A stretch of 64,000 bases of DNA from PNNG01 sp046291695 (GTDB lineage Bacteria; Bacteroidota; Bacteroidia; UBA7662), in contig JBKBSO010000018.1 in the NCBI GenBank assembly GCA_046291695.1, forward strand, positions 3,221-67,220. The letters are read 5' to 3'. This document shows, in pieces, positions 27,561 to 35,668 of the stretch; positions within the stretch are counted from its first letter, which is position 1, and each line of letters opens with the position of its first letter. The translations under genes and the position numbers were made by a program. The notes beneath the pieces are model-generated. The model did no database searches. It was given only the letters and a program-made list of their open reading frames with translations, and was not told the DNA's origin.

Positions 27561-28799
27561 TTATCCTGTGGATAGTGCAATCCCTTTTGGATAGCAGAGG
27601 TAATGTTTTTCCACCGTTTGTGTGAGTGCTTTTAAATTCAAATTGTCCGAAACTTCCACTACATCCGTTAGTTTACCGCTTTTTGAAAGAATCATGATTT
27701 TGTCGTGTTCTGGTAAGTAGGCATCATTGGTCACTGAGCCAACTTGTAGAAAATAATGAATTTCGGATTCACTGATCTTATAGCTGTCGCGAATCTTTTG
27801 GCGAAGAGATTCGGTGAGCTGAGTGTCAAAAGCTTTTTTTTGCAGTAGCACCCGATTCAACCTGCGGTGTATCAGCCCATCACAAAGGCAACTTAGCACC
27901 TTATCGGTATGCTGGGCCCAAACCTTAATGGCACTGAACAAATCATGATCATCAATGGCAGCAAATCGTTCTAATAATTCATCATTCCGCTCAAACATGA
28001 TACGATCGCAACGATTTTCAAGGAAAAACAATAAAGCAGGACTGCCAAAAAGATGTTCTCCCCCGCGACATAGCTCTTGGGCACGTTGTAATATTTTGCT
28101 GATCATAAACTCCGCCGAGAGAACGGTTTTGTGTAAATAAACCTGCCAGTACATCAACCTACGGGCGATAATGAATTTTTCGATGCTGTAAATGCCTTTT
28201 TCTTCTACCACAAGGCTATCGTTCCGTACTTCCAACATATGTATGATCCTATCCCAGCTTACTACGCCTTCGGATACACCAGAAAAAAAACTATCCCTCG
28301 TTAAGTAATCCAGTCGGTCCATATCAAGTTGTGAGCTTACCAGCTGATGCAAGAATTTTTTGGGGTATGCATCGGTAAAGATTGCAATGGCCGTGTCGAG
28401 CAATCCCTGCATTTCCCGGTTAATTGTTTGCATCATCCTTAAAGAAATAGCTTCATGATGCACACCTTCGATGAAGATATATTCCAAGGCATGCGAAAAA
28501 GGACCATGACCAATATCGTGCAATAAAATGGCTATTTGCGCTCCTAAAGATTCTTCCGAGCTGATTTCATGGCCTTTCGACCGGAGGGTTTGTATGGCCT
28601 TTTGCATGAGGTACATGGCGCCAAGAGCGTGGTTGTAGCGGCTGTGCACAGCCCCCGGATATACCAAGTAAGTCATGCCCACTTGCTTTATTCGTCGTAA
28701 ACGCTGGAAATACGGGTGTTGTATTAAATCGTAAATGGCTTCATGCTCAATTTGCAGAAATCCGTATACAGGGTCGTTGATAATTTTCTTTTTATTCAC
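27561..28799 (-). CDS. HD domain phosphohydrolase (dGTPase/SAMHD-like)
   Basis: A 412-residue metal-dependent phosphohydrolase of the HD superfamily. The N-terminus NKKKIINDPVYGFLQIEH is the common opening of this Bacteroidota family. The HD motif is visible as H in YPGAVHSRYNHALG and HD in ILLHDIGHGPFSHALE, with a later D in SSQLDMDRLDYLTRDS. These are the motifs of dGTP triphosphohydrolase and SAMHD1-like enzymes; the true substrate is unknown. I prefer GTG at 28799 because the family motif starts there; the longer frame begins with TTG at 28832. Divergent from porX with a short shared upstream region. Confidence 0.85.
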   Translation of the reverse strand: MNKKKIINDPVYGFLQIEHEAIYDLIQHPYFQRLRRIKQVGMTYLVYPGAVHSRYNHALGAMYLMQKAIQTLRSKGHEISSEESLGAQIAILLHDIGHGPFSHALEYIFIEGVHHEAISLRMMQTINREMQGLLDTAIAIFTDAYPKKFLHQLVSSQLDMDRLDYLTRDSFFSGVSEGVVSWDRIIHMLEVRNDSLVVEEKGIYSIEKFIIARRLMYWQVYLHKTVLSAEFMISKILQRAQELCRGGEHLFGSPALLFFLENRCDRIMFERNDELLERFAAIDDHDLFSAIKVWAQHTDKVLSCLCDGLIHRRLNRVLLQKKAFDTQLTESLRQKIRDSYKISESEIHYFLQVGSVTNDAYLPEHDKIMILSKSGKLTDVVEVSDNLNLKALTQTVEKHYLCYPKGIALSTG

Positions 28800-28870
28800 C
28801 TTTGTGTGATTAATGGCACGCTCTGTGGTCAAATTTCGTTTATAAAGTCAGAAACTAAAAAACATATCGC

Positions 28871-30430
28871 ATGTCGCAGAAAATTCAGATCCTTTGGGCC
28901 GATGATGAAATTGATTTACTTAAGCCGCACATACTCTTTTTAAAGTCGAAAGGATATGAAATTAGCCCAGTCACAAACGGTGAGGATGCCGTGGAAATGG
29001 TGAGTGAGCAAACTTTTGATTTGGTATTCTTGGATGAAAACATGCCAGGATTACCCGGCTTGGAAGCTTTAGCACGTATCAAAACCATTCGCCCGGCATT
29101 GCCTGTGGTTATGATTACCAAAAGCGAAGAAGAATATATCATGGAAGAGGCGATTGGTTCGCAGATTGCCGACTATTTGATCAAGCCCGTAAATCCAAAC
29201 CAAATCCTCTTGGCGATTAAAAAGATTATCGACCATAAGCGCTTGGTAAGTGAAAAAACCACTTCAGGATATCAACAGGATTTCCGAAATCTTGGCATGG
29301 CCTTCAATGAGCGCTTAAGCGCTCATGAATGGGCCGAAACTTACCAGAAACTGGTGCACTGGGAAATTGAGCTCGAAAAGAGTAAAGATGCAGGCATGAA
29401 AGAGGTGTTCATGATGCAGAAGTCAGAAGCTAACAGGCAGTTCAGCAAGTTTATTGCCGAAAACTACCTCGATTGGCTTAACGAGCCCGACAGTAACAGC
29501 CCGGTAATGTCGCACAACCTCCTTAGAAAGAAGTTATTCCCTTTACTTGATGCAGGAAAGCCGTATTTTTTGGTAGTTATCGATAACCTTCGCCTTGATC
29601 AGTTTAGGGTCATTGAACCTTTTTTAGCCGATTTATTCCACATCGATAAGGTAGATCCGTATTTCAGTATTTTACCTACCAGCACAGAGTTTGCCAGAAA
29701 TGCGCTTTTTGCAGGCATGATGCCTGCCGAAATCAAAAAGCGTTATCCCGATAAGTGGGTTGATGGTGAAGATGAAGGGAGTAAAAATATGCACGAAGCT
29801 TTTTTTCTAAATGAACAACTCAAACGCGCCGGAAGGAATTTAAAAACTTCCTACCATAAAATCACCACGCTTCATCAAGGAAAACAACTGGTTGAAAATG
29901 CTTCAAATTTGTTCGTAAACGATCTTAATGTAGTTGTTTACAATTTTGTGGACATGCTCAGCCATGCCCGCTCCGAAATGAATGTGATTAAAGAATTGGC
30001 AGATGATGACGCTGCCTATCGTTCCATTACGCGCTCTTGGTTCGAACACTCACCCCTGTATGAATTGATGAAAAAAATTGCCGAAAAAGGAGTGAATATG
30101 GTGATTACCACCGATCATGGAACCATTAAAGTAGGCGAGCCGGTGAGAATTATAGGGGATAGAAATACCACCACGAATTTGCGCTATAAAGAGGGCAAAA
30201 ACCTTAGTTACGACCAAGGTGATTTGTTTGTGATTGATAAACCCGAAAAGGCCCATCTCATCAAGCCCTATTTAAGCTCTACTTATGTGTTTGCTACAAA
30301 TGATCAGTATTTTTGCTACCCTAATAACTACCATCATTTTGTAAATCTCTATCGAAACACTTTTCAGCATGGTGGCATTTCACTCGAGGAAGTTATTATT
30401 CCGTTTGTTAGCCTTAGGCCTAAGCAATAA
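28871..30430 (+). CDS. porX: PorX-type response regulator with PglZ domain
   Basis: Cytoplasmic regulator of type IX secretion genes, normally paired with the histidine kinase PorY. Residues 1-120 are a CheY-like receiver with the acidic pair in LWADDEID, phosphorylatable Asp55 in FLDENMPG, Thr in VMITKSEEE and Lys in DYLIKPVNP. The remainder (about 180-519) is a PglZ/alkaline phosphatase-like domain with FLVVIDNLRLDQF, STEFARNALFAG and TTDHGTIKVGEP, which hold the metal-site residues; PorX has been shown to have phosphodiesterase activity in other species. There is no DNA-binding domain and no porY next to it. It fits the T9SS cargo encoded elsewhere in the window. Confidence 0.93.
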   Translation: MSQKIQILWADDEIDLLKPHILFLKSKGYEISPVTNGEDAVEMVSEQTFDLVFLDENMPGLPGLEALARIKTIRPALPVVMITKSEEEYIMEEAIGSQIADYLIKPVNPNQILLAIKKIIDHKRLVSEKTTSGYQQDFRNLGMAFNERLSAHEWAETYQKLVHWEIELEKSKDAGMKEVFMMQKSEANRQFSKFIAENYLDWLNEPDSNSPVMSHNLLRKKLFPLLDAGKPYFLVVIDNLRLDQFRVIEPFLADLFHIDKVDPYFSILPTSTEFARNALFAGMMPAEIKKRYPDKWVDGEDEGSKNMHEAFFLNEQLKRAGRNLKTSYHKITTLHQGKQLVENASNLFVNDLNVVVYNFVDMLSHARSEMNVIKELADDDAAYRSITRSWFEHSPLYELMKKIAEKGVNMVITTDHGTIKVGEPVRIIGDRNTTTNLRYKEGKNLSYDQGDLFVIDKPEKAHLIKPYLSSTYVFATNDQYFCYPNNYHHFVNLYRNTFQHGGISLEEVIIPFVSLRPKQ

Positions 30431-30442
30431 ATTCCAGGAAAA

Positions 30443-31309
30443 ATGCGCTTGATCACCTTATGCTTGGGTATGCTGCTGGTAGTAGCCGTAGGGGCGCAGC
30501 CTATTCCGGCCCTGCGACTTCAATTGGGGCAGGTGTATCTTGAAGGCGATCGGCTCGATTTCGACCTGATGGTTGAATCAGCTGCTGATGAACGGCTCAA
30601 CTTGGCCTTTGCAGATGTAGTGCTTCGTTTTGATGCTTCAGCGGTGTCAGATACTGCTCGTATCTTTCTTTGGCCACAAAGTTCACAGCTGATGAGCGCT
30701 GAACAACAGGCTTTAACAGCGTATGAGTTGGCTTATAATTTACGTATCGATCGTAAAGCCGATGAAGTTCTGTTTTATGTAGGAATTGACCCGCCGAAAT
30801 TTAAAAATATGTCGGAGTTTATATCCGAAATAGCCCAAATGCATCCTCACAAGGGACTATACCGTATCGGTCGCTTTAGTATCACAGGATTGCTGCAAGT
30901 ACCCGATGTACTCGACTTTCATCGGGCCAATAAAGGTTTTCGGACTCAGGCATATAGTTTCGATCCAAATAACCGGTTTCAGGCAGACTCGGTACAATTG
31001 GTTTCTAACCCACTCAACCTGATGAATCAGGAATTGGAGTTTTTTGAAATTGAGCAAATCAACGGAGAAGTACATTTAAAATGGCGGAGCGGAGAGTTGA
31101 GCAAGTGGAAACGACTTTCGGTTGAACGCACTTATGATCTAAACAAATGGGAAGAACTCGCCTTTACACCGGCAACGGTACGGGAAATTCGCGACCAACC
31201 TAATCCGCCACAGCCCATAGAAGGGAGGCCTTTGGTTTTTTATCGACTACTAATAACGCCCAACAAGGGTAAAGCTTTTTACAGTCCAATTCGGATGGTA
31301 GTATTTTAG
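30443..31309 (+). CDS. Secreted protein of unknown function, downstream of porX
   Basis: A 288-residue exported protein I do not recognise. A signal peptide (MRLITLCLGMLLVVAVGAQ) is followed by a beta-rich domain (about 25-175; LQLGQVYLEGDRLDFDLMVE, FADVVLRFDASAVS) of the type seen at the start of many T9SS cargo proteins. Near the C-terminus, GEVHLKWRS and LSVERTYDLNKWEEL recall the fibronectin-like segment that usually precedes a sorting domain, but the protein ends at MVVF without a type A or B sorting domain. It starts 12 bp after porX and is probably cotranscribed with it. It could be periplasmic, or a cargo shortened at its end. Confidence 0.65.
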   Translation: MRLITLCLGMLLVVAVGAQPIPALRLQLGQVYLEGDRLDFDLMVESAADERLNLAFADVVLRFDASAVSDTARIFLWPQSSQLMSAEQQALTAYELAYNLRIDRKADEVLFYVGIDPPKFKNMSEFISEIAQMHPHKGLYRIGRFSITGLLQVPDVLDFHRANKGFRTQAYSFDPNNRFQADSVQLVSNPLNLMNQELEFFEIEQINGEVHLKWRSGELSKWKRLSVERTYDLNKWEELAFTPATVREIRDQPNPPQPIEGRPLVFYRLLITPNKGKAFYSPIRMVVF

Positions 31310-31434
31310 ATTTGGCTTCACAAGCTAATTGTTTGTATGCCTGCATATTATATCCAAATCCATCGCTTTTTGTCCCTGAGCATTGTCAGCCTAATGTAAT
31401 GCTATTGTTAATTCACGTCAAAATTCGGAATAGA

Positions 31435-31467
31435 GTTTTCGATTTTGAGGCATTATTTATACCTTTG
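31435..31467 (+). promoter_or_regulatory. Candidate promoter for a small RNA
   Basis: TTTTC at 31436-31440 (near-match to a -33 TTTG box), a 19-base spacer, then TACCTTTG at 31460-31467, a perfect TAnnTTTG -7 box. No coding sequence follows on this strand before the terminator at 31561. Confidence 0.45.
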
Positions 31468-31472
31468 CAACA

Positions 31473-31594
31473 TCATTCGAGCGATAATTTTTGCTCATTT
31501 CATAAGGATCCTTCAGTATCCTGTAATCAGGAGCTGTAGTTCATACAACAGGTTTTAGGAGACCGCTGCCGGGAGGTAGCGGTCAATTTTTTTT
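31473..31594 (+). ncRNA. Candidate small non-coding RNA, about 120 nt
   Basis: A promoter-like element ends at 31467 and a strong terminator starts at 31561, leaving a free-standing transcript between two convergent genes. The interval can form small hairpins: GAGC/GCTC (31479-31496), the palindrome AAGGATCCTT (31504-31513), and TCCTG-TAAT-CAGGA (31519-31532), and CCTGT (31520-31524) could alternatively pair with ACAGG near 31548. No SRP RNA signature was found. A 6S-like RNA is one option; I cannot assign a family from sequence alone. Confidence 0.35.
31561..31594 (+). terminator. Intrinsic terminator of the candidate small RNA
   Basis: GACCGCTGCC-GGGA-GGTAGCGGTC is a 10-bp stem (one G-T pair) followed by AA and eight T residues. 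It overlaps the last codons' stop region of the convergent thioesterase gene. Confidence 0.8.
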
Positions 31595-31993
31595 ATGGGG
31601 TTTGAGGAGCTGAATAAGCCAATCATCTATACGCCTGGGTTTTAAACTAAGCGCATCAAGTGCACACCAGGTGGTAATGGCTTGTGCCAGAAGAGTCCCA
31701 TCTATTTTTTCAATTATTACATGTCTCTGAGAACGACTGCCACTGGTTGCCCCCACGTAAGTTCGCGCCCTTATTTTGTCTCCTGCTAGAGCAGCTTTTT
31801 TATAGTCAATTTCGTGGCGCAATACCACCCAAACGACACCTGAAGCTGGGTGATTAGCGCTTAACTGCTCCCAATGTGCTGCTGAAACTTCTTGTATCCA
31901 ACGCATGTATACCAAATTATTTACATGTCCCAAGGCATCCATATCGCCAGGTGCTATGTTGAGCGGTAATACGAAGTGTGTACTGCGTTCCAT
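31583..31993 (-). CDS. Acyl-CoA thioesterase, 4HBT/YbgC hot-dog family
   Basis: A 136-residue single hot-dog domain protein expected to hydrolyse acyl-CoA thioesters in the cytoplasm. The segment IAPGDMDALGHVNNLVYMRWIQE holds the active-site Asp and the conserved HVNN turn of the 4-hydroxybenzoyl-CoA thioesterase/YbgC family. HEIDYKKAALAGDKIRARTYV is the usual second strand region. Chain-length preference cannot be read from sequence. Monocistronic, convergent with the candidate small RNA and 79 bp from the divergent EVE gene. Confidence 0.85.
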   Translation of the reverse strand: MERSTHFVLPLNIAPGDMDALGHVNNLVYMRWIQEVSAAHWEQLSANHPASGVVWVVLRHEIDYKKAALAGDKIRARTYVGATSGSRSQRHVIIEKIDGTLLAQAITTWCALDALSLKPRRIDDWLIQLLKPHKKN

Positions 31994-32072
31994 CTGCTAA
32001 TGATAACCAAAATTTATGAGTCCACACTCAGCTTTCCCTATAACCTGATGGCTTTTTATTAGATTTGTGCTT

Positions 32073-32480
32073 ATGAATTACTGGTTGCTTAAATCGGAAC
32101 CGAATGTGTATAGTTTCGATGATTTGATTCGTGAAGGTGAGGGTATTTGGGATGGTGTGCGGAATTACCAGGCACGTAACAATCTGCGAGCCATGGAGGT
32201 AGGTGATTTGGCTTTGTTTTATCATTCAAATATCGGAATGGAGGTGACTGGCTTGGCAAGAATAAGCGCAGCTGCGTTTCAAGACCCTACTACCGATGAT
32301 CATCGGTGGTCGGCCGTAGGGGTTACAGCTGTACAGAAATTCAAATCTCCGGTCACATTAAAGCAACTTAAGACGGATCCTTTTTTTGAAGACCTGAGTT
32401 TGGTCCGTCATAGCCGCCTTTCGGTGATGCCGGTTACAAAAGCACATTTTGATGCTATCTTAGCCCTTTCAGAAGTATGA
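32073..32480 (+). CDS. EVE domain protein (PUA-like)
   Basis: A 135-residue protein of the EVE/thymocyte nuclear protein 1 type, a PUA-related fold that binds modified bases in RNA or DNA. The N-terminal MNYWLLKSEPNVYSFDDLI and WDGVRNYQARNNLRAM, then GDLALFYHSN and GMEVTGLARI, are the family's core motifs. I chose ATG 32073 because homologues begin MNYWLLKSEP; an upstream GTG would add two residues. It overlaps pyrR by 4 bp, so it heads a small operon with pyrR and pyrB. A link to modified-base sensing is known for the family; the ligand here is unknown. Confidence 0.9.
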   Translation: MNYWLLKSEPNVYSFDDLIREGEGIWDGVRNYQARNNLRAMEVGDLALFYHSNIGMEVTGLARISAAAFQDPTTDDHRWSAVGVTAVQKFKSPVTLKQLKTDPFFEDLSLVRHSRLSVMPVTKAHFDAILALSEV

Positions 32481-33019
32481 ACACCAACCAACGTCTGATT
32501 GTACCCGCAGCCCAGCTGTCGATCATACTGCAAAGACTTACCGAAGAACTTGTAGAGCAGCATGGTGGATTCCAGGATACTGTGATTATTGGTTTGCAGC
32601 CCCGAGGAACCTTCCTCGCTGAGCGGTTACATCAATTGCTCCAAGCCCGCACAGCGCAAAGCATTAAATTTGGTAAACTTGACGTTACCTTTTACCGCGA
32701 TGATTTCAGAAGACGTGACGAACCGCTCATTCCCAGTGCCACAGAAATCGACTTTTCCATTGAGGGGAAAAAGGTGGTACTTATTGATGATGTATTATAC
32801 ACGGGTCGAACAATACGCGCTGGTCTTGATGCTTTACTCGATTTTGGTCGCCCCGAACGTGTAGAACTGCTCGTTTTGGTGGAGCGATTATACACTCAAG
32901 AGTTTCCTATACAACCCGACTATTGTGGCCGTAGGGTGAATACTTTGAATAACGAACGAATAACAGTGTCCTGGATCCAAACCACGGGTGAGGACAATAT
33001 TTGGATACACTCGAATTAA
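32477..33019 (+). CDS. pyrR: PyrR bifunctional regulator / uracil phosphoribosyltransferase
   Basis: A 180-residue type I phosphoribosyltransferase. The PRPP-binding loop is VVLIDDVLYTGRTIRAGLD, and GLQPRGTFLAERL near the N-terminus is the other PyrR family motif. In many bacteria PyrR binds pyrimidine operon mRNA and causes attenuation when UMP is high, and also salvages uracil. It lies just before pyrB, the common arrangement. No clear attenuator hairpin is visible between the two genes (only 4 bp apart), so regulation through RNA binding is not supported by this sequence. Confidence 0.92.
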   Translation: MNTNQRLIVPAAQLSIILQRLTEELVEQHGGFQDTVIIGLQPRGTFLAERLHQLLQARTAQSIKFGKLDVTFYRDDFRRRDEPLIPSATEIDFSIEGKKVVLIDDVLYTGRTIRAGLDALLDFGRPERVELLVLVERLYTQEFPIQPDYCGRRVNTLNNERITVSWIQTTGEDNIWIHSN

Positions 33020-33023
33020 CTCC

Positions 33024-33941
33024 ATGTCAGCACTCAGTACCAGGCACCTCATCAGCATCAAATCGCTTACTCAAGCAGATATCGACCTGATTTTTAATAC
33101 TGCCGATAATTTTAAAGAGGTAATTAATCGACCCATTAAAAAGGTACCCTCGCTACGGGATATTACCATAGCAAATATTTTTTTCGAAAATTCGACCCGC
33201 ACCCGGCTTTCCTTTGAACTGGCAGAAAAGCGCCTTTCAGCGGATGTGATTAATTTTTCGGCATCTGGAAGTTCTGTGTCAAAGGGAGAAACCTTGGTTG
33301 ATACCGTTAAGAATATCCTGGCCATGAAAGTGGATATGGTGGTAATGCGCCATGCCAATGCCGGGGCATGCGAGTTTTTAGCTCGAAATATTGATGCTAA
33401 AGTGGTGAATGCCGGAGATGGCGCTCATGAACATCCAACCCAAGCGTTGCTCGATGCTTATTCGATTAGGGAAAAACACGGAGCAGTTGCCGGGCTTAAA
33501 GTAGCCATTATTGGAGATATCCTACACTCACGAGTGGCCTTGTCGAATATTTTTTGTTTACAAAAACTAGGAGCAGAAGTGATGGTATGCGGACCAACCA
33601 CCCTGATGCCCAAGTTTATTTCCAGCTTGAACGTGCGCGTTTCGCACAATGTTCGAGAGGCTCTTGCCTGGTGTGATGTAGCCAATATATTACGTATCCA
33701 ACTCGAAAGGCAGCAAACCCGATACTTCCCTTCACTTCGGGAATATACCCAGCGATTTGGCATCAACCGTCAGCTGCTGGAAAGTATCGGTCGCGACATT
33801 ACCATAATGCACCCAGGCCCAATCAACAGAGGAGTAGAGCTTAACTCTGATGTTGCCGACTCTGGACAGTCAATCATCCTCAATCAGGTCGAAAATGGGG
33901 TGGCTGTGCGGATGGCAGCACTTTATTTACTTGCCAATTAG
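33024..33941 (+). CDS. pyrB: Aspartate carbamoyltransferase catalytic subunit
   Basis: Condenses carbamoyl phosphate and aspartate, the first committed step of pyrimidine synthesis. The 305-residue protein has the carbamoyl-phosphate motif FFENSTRTRLSFELAEKRL, the GDGAHEHPTQALLD box and the aspartate-binding MHPGPINRGVEL box. I chose ATG 33024, five bases after the pyrR stop; an earlier in-frame start at 32988 lies inside pyrR. No pyrI regulatory subunit follows. Convergent with the next gene. Confidence 0.96.
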   Translation: MSALSTRHLISIKSLTQADIDLIFNTADNFKEVINRPIKKVPSLRDITIANIFFENSTRTRLSFELAEKRLSADVINFSASGSSVSKGETLVDTVKNILAMKVDMVVMRHANAGACEFLARNIDAKVVNAGDGAHEHPTQALLDAYSIREKHGAVAGLKVAIIGDILHSRVALSNIFCLQKLGAEVMVCGPTTLMPKFISSLNVRVSHNVREALAWCDVANILRIQLERQQTRYFPSLREYTQRFGINRQLLESIGRDITIMHPGPINRGVELNSDVADSGQSIILNQVENGVAVRMAALYLLAN

Positions 33942-33957
33942 GAGCAAATAAAGGCCC

Positions 33958-34431
33958 TCAGCGAAAAGCTCCTTGTGCGTGGGAGCTCGGAATCCTGCCA
34001 CTCATGGCATCCCGATTATGCAACCAGAGCGCTCGCTGCAAATGATCCTCACCTTTGTTCATCAATTCTAACCCGTAATACATGAGATAGGAGTTAACTC
34101 CCATCCCTATCAGGGCAACCGGCCAACTCAAAGGTATTAATCCCAATGACCCTACTGAAAGGGTGCTGCTTACTAATAAGATGATGTTGCCGTTTCTACT
34201 TTTTTTCGTAGCCAATTCGGCTTCTTCAACGGCTAATTCACCATGCACATGCTTGGCCAAGTGTTTCCTAAACAAACCCAGATTAACACGATCTACTTCT
34301 CCAATGATGATCGTGTTCGTTGATGGTTCAAATAAAATGGATTGGTCTTTGAGTTGGACGTTGACCACTTCCTGAGCCCGCACAGTAGTTATGAGGCTCA
34401 TTGCTGTAAAAAGCAAAATAAGGTTTTTCAT
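33958..34431 (-). CDS. Small exported or membrane protein of unknown function
   Basis: A 157-residue protein I do not recognise. The N-terminus MKNLILLFTAMSLITTVRAQ is a signal peptide; I chose this ATG because the longer frame puts 14 residues ahead of it. The mature part starts with a short region (EVVNVQLKDQSILFEPSTNT), then a helical stretch rich in Glu and Lys, two hydrophobic segments (about 90-130) and a basic C-terminus. Many Bacteroidota have similar short proteins without known function. It stands 16 bp from the convergent pyrB and about 100 bp from the cbb3 oxidase group. Confidence 0.55.
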   Translation of the reverse strand: MKNLILLFTAMSLITTVRAQEVVNVQLKDQSILFEPSTNTIIIGEVDRVNLGLFRKHLAKHVHGELAVEEAELATKKSRNGNIILLVSSTLSVGSLGLIPLSWPVALIGMGVNSYLMYYGLELMNKGEDHLQRALWLHNRDAMSGRIPSSHAQGAFR

Positions 34432-34531
34432 AATACAAGTGTTTAGTGCAAAATCAATTGCAAAATAACACATCGTATTTTTTGGTGCAAAAAATATTAT
34501 CCACCGTAAAAAATGCTAATTTTTATAAGGT

Positions 34532-35233
34532 CTAATGGCATGTTGGCGCAGCTTCTTCAGTATAGAAGCCGGAATTGTCGGGGCTTAAGTAAGGAATGCC
34601 GAGGCCCAAACCACGTAGGATAAAGATTACCGCAAGCATGAGTACCAACACATGGCTGAAACGCTTGAATAATGGTGTGAGACCGGGTAATACCTTCCTA
34701 TCGAGTATGGCCACCGTGAGTAAAGCAGGAATAGTACCCAGCCCAAAGGATGCCATAAATACGGCAGCATCTGTTGGATTGCCAATGAGCAAGGCCGTAG
34801 CTATGGCCATGTATACCAAACCACAGGGCAGTAACCCATTTAACATACCAGTAAGTAGCTGACTTCCAGGGCGGGCTTTGTAAAAAACATCACCAAACAA
34901 GCTGGTAAGCCATCCAAAAGAAATGTGAGGTAAGCGATTCAGGCCGGGTAAACGAGGCACAATTACCCAAGCCAAAAGCAGTATCCCCATGGCCAAGGAT
35001 ACAATCTCTTGTAATCCGCTGAGTTGTAAGCCCCTGCCAAAAATGCCAAGTAACAAGCCCATCCAGGTGTAGGTAAGTGCCCGCCCTACATTGTAGCTTA
35101 TTCGTAAACTTAAAAACTTCCAGAATACCTCATGCTTGCCGGGTAATGCCAAAACTAGTGGTCCACACATGCCTACGCAGTGTAGACTTCCTGCAAAACC
35201 CAGTACCAGTCCGCCTAAAATCCATTGCGTCAT
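34532..35233 (-). CDS. TauE/SafE-like membrane protein of the cbb3 oxidase cluster
   Basis: A 233-residue membrane protein with about six helices, of the sulfite exporter TauE/SafE superfamily in its short UreH/DsbD-like form. The N-terminal GLVLGFAGSLHCVGMCGPLVLAL, with a Cys-x3-Cys within His-Cys-Val-Gly-Met-Cys, is characteristic of the group found beside ccoGH in many proteobacteria and Bacteroidota. A role in copper delivery to cbb3 oxidase has been proposed for such genes. It overlaps ccoH by 4 bp and ends the operon. Confidence 0.85.
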   Translation of the reverse strand: MTQWILGGLVLGFAGSLHCVGMCGPLVLALPGKHEVFWKFLSLRISYNVGRALTYTWMGLLLGIFGRGLQLSGLQEIVSLAMGILLLAWVIVPRLPGLNRLPHISFGWLTSLFGDVFYKARPGSQLLTGMLNGLLPCGLVYMAIATALLIGNPTDAAVFMASFGLGTIPALLTVAILDRKVLPGLTPLFKRFSHVLVLMLAVIFILRGLGLGIPYLSPDNSGFYTEEAAPTCH

Positions 35234-35667
35234 AATTGTACCCGATGTTCACTGAAGTAGCCTGTACCGCCCTTATAGGCCTTGAGGGTGATTACCCATT
35301 TCCCCGTACCCAGCTCATCGGTCGATACCCTAAATCCTGCTGCCCTGAAAGCATCCCAACTGATTTCAAAATCGCGGCGCTGATCGTTTGGTCGATAAAA
35401 ATCCACCGTTCCGCTATCGGCTTGCTGCAGCAATTCAGGCAGCTCAAACCACAATCCTTCAGGCTCTTGGGTAAGCTGCACTTTTTCCTCTAAGGCCTCT
35501 AAATTATTCTTATGGTTTATTACTTCCTGGTATTTTAACTCCTGAGTGTAATAGTCGCGATCTACCAATTCGTTTTGATTACGAACGCTATAAACGGTGA
35601 AGCCAATCATAAAGCTGCAAAACAGCGTGAAAGCAATGATGATGCCCGTGGGCCAAGATATTCTCAT
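35230..35667 (-). CDS. ccoH: FixH/CcoH-like cbb3 oxidase assembly protein
   Basis: A 145-residue protein with one N-terminal membrane helix (ISWPTGIIIAFTLFCSFMIG) and a periplasmic beta domain. The segment YYTQELKYQEVINHKNN and the general layout match FixH/CcoH, which stabilises the oxidase during assembly. I chose ATG 35667, directly before the helix and one base from the ccoG stop; a longer frame to 35739 would overlap ccoG. Its low sequence conservation means identification rests mainly on context. Confidence 0.8.
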   Translation of the reverse strand: MRISWPTGIIIAFTLFCSFMIGFTVYSVRNQNELVDRDYYTQELKYQEVINHKNNLEALEEKVQLTQEPEGLWFELPELLQQADSGTVDFYRPNDQRRDFEISWDAFRAAGFRVSTDELGTGKWVITLKAYKGGTGYFSEHRVQL

Positions 35668-35668
35668 G

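Noticed and set aside
31473..31594. SRP RNA or tmRNA
   Set aside because: The SRP GGAAG-type tetraloop hairpin and tmRNA ends are absent.
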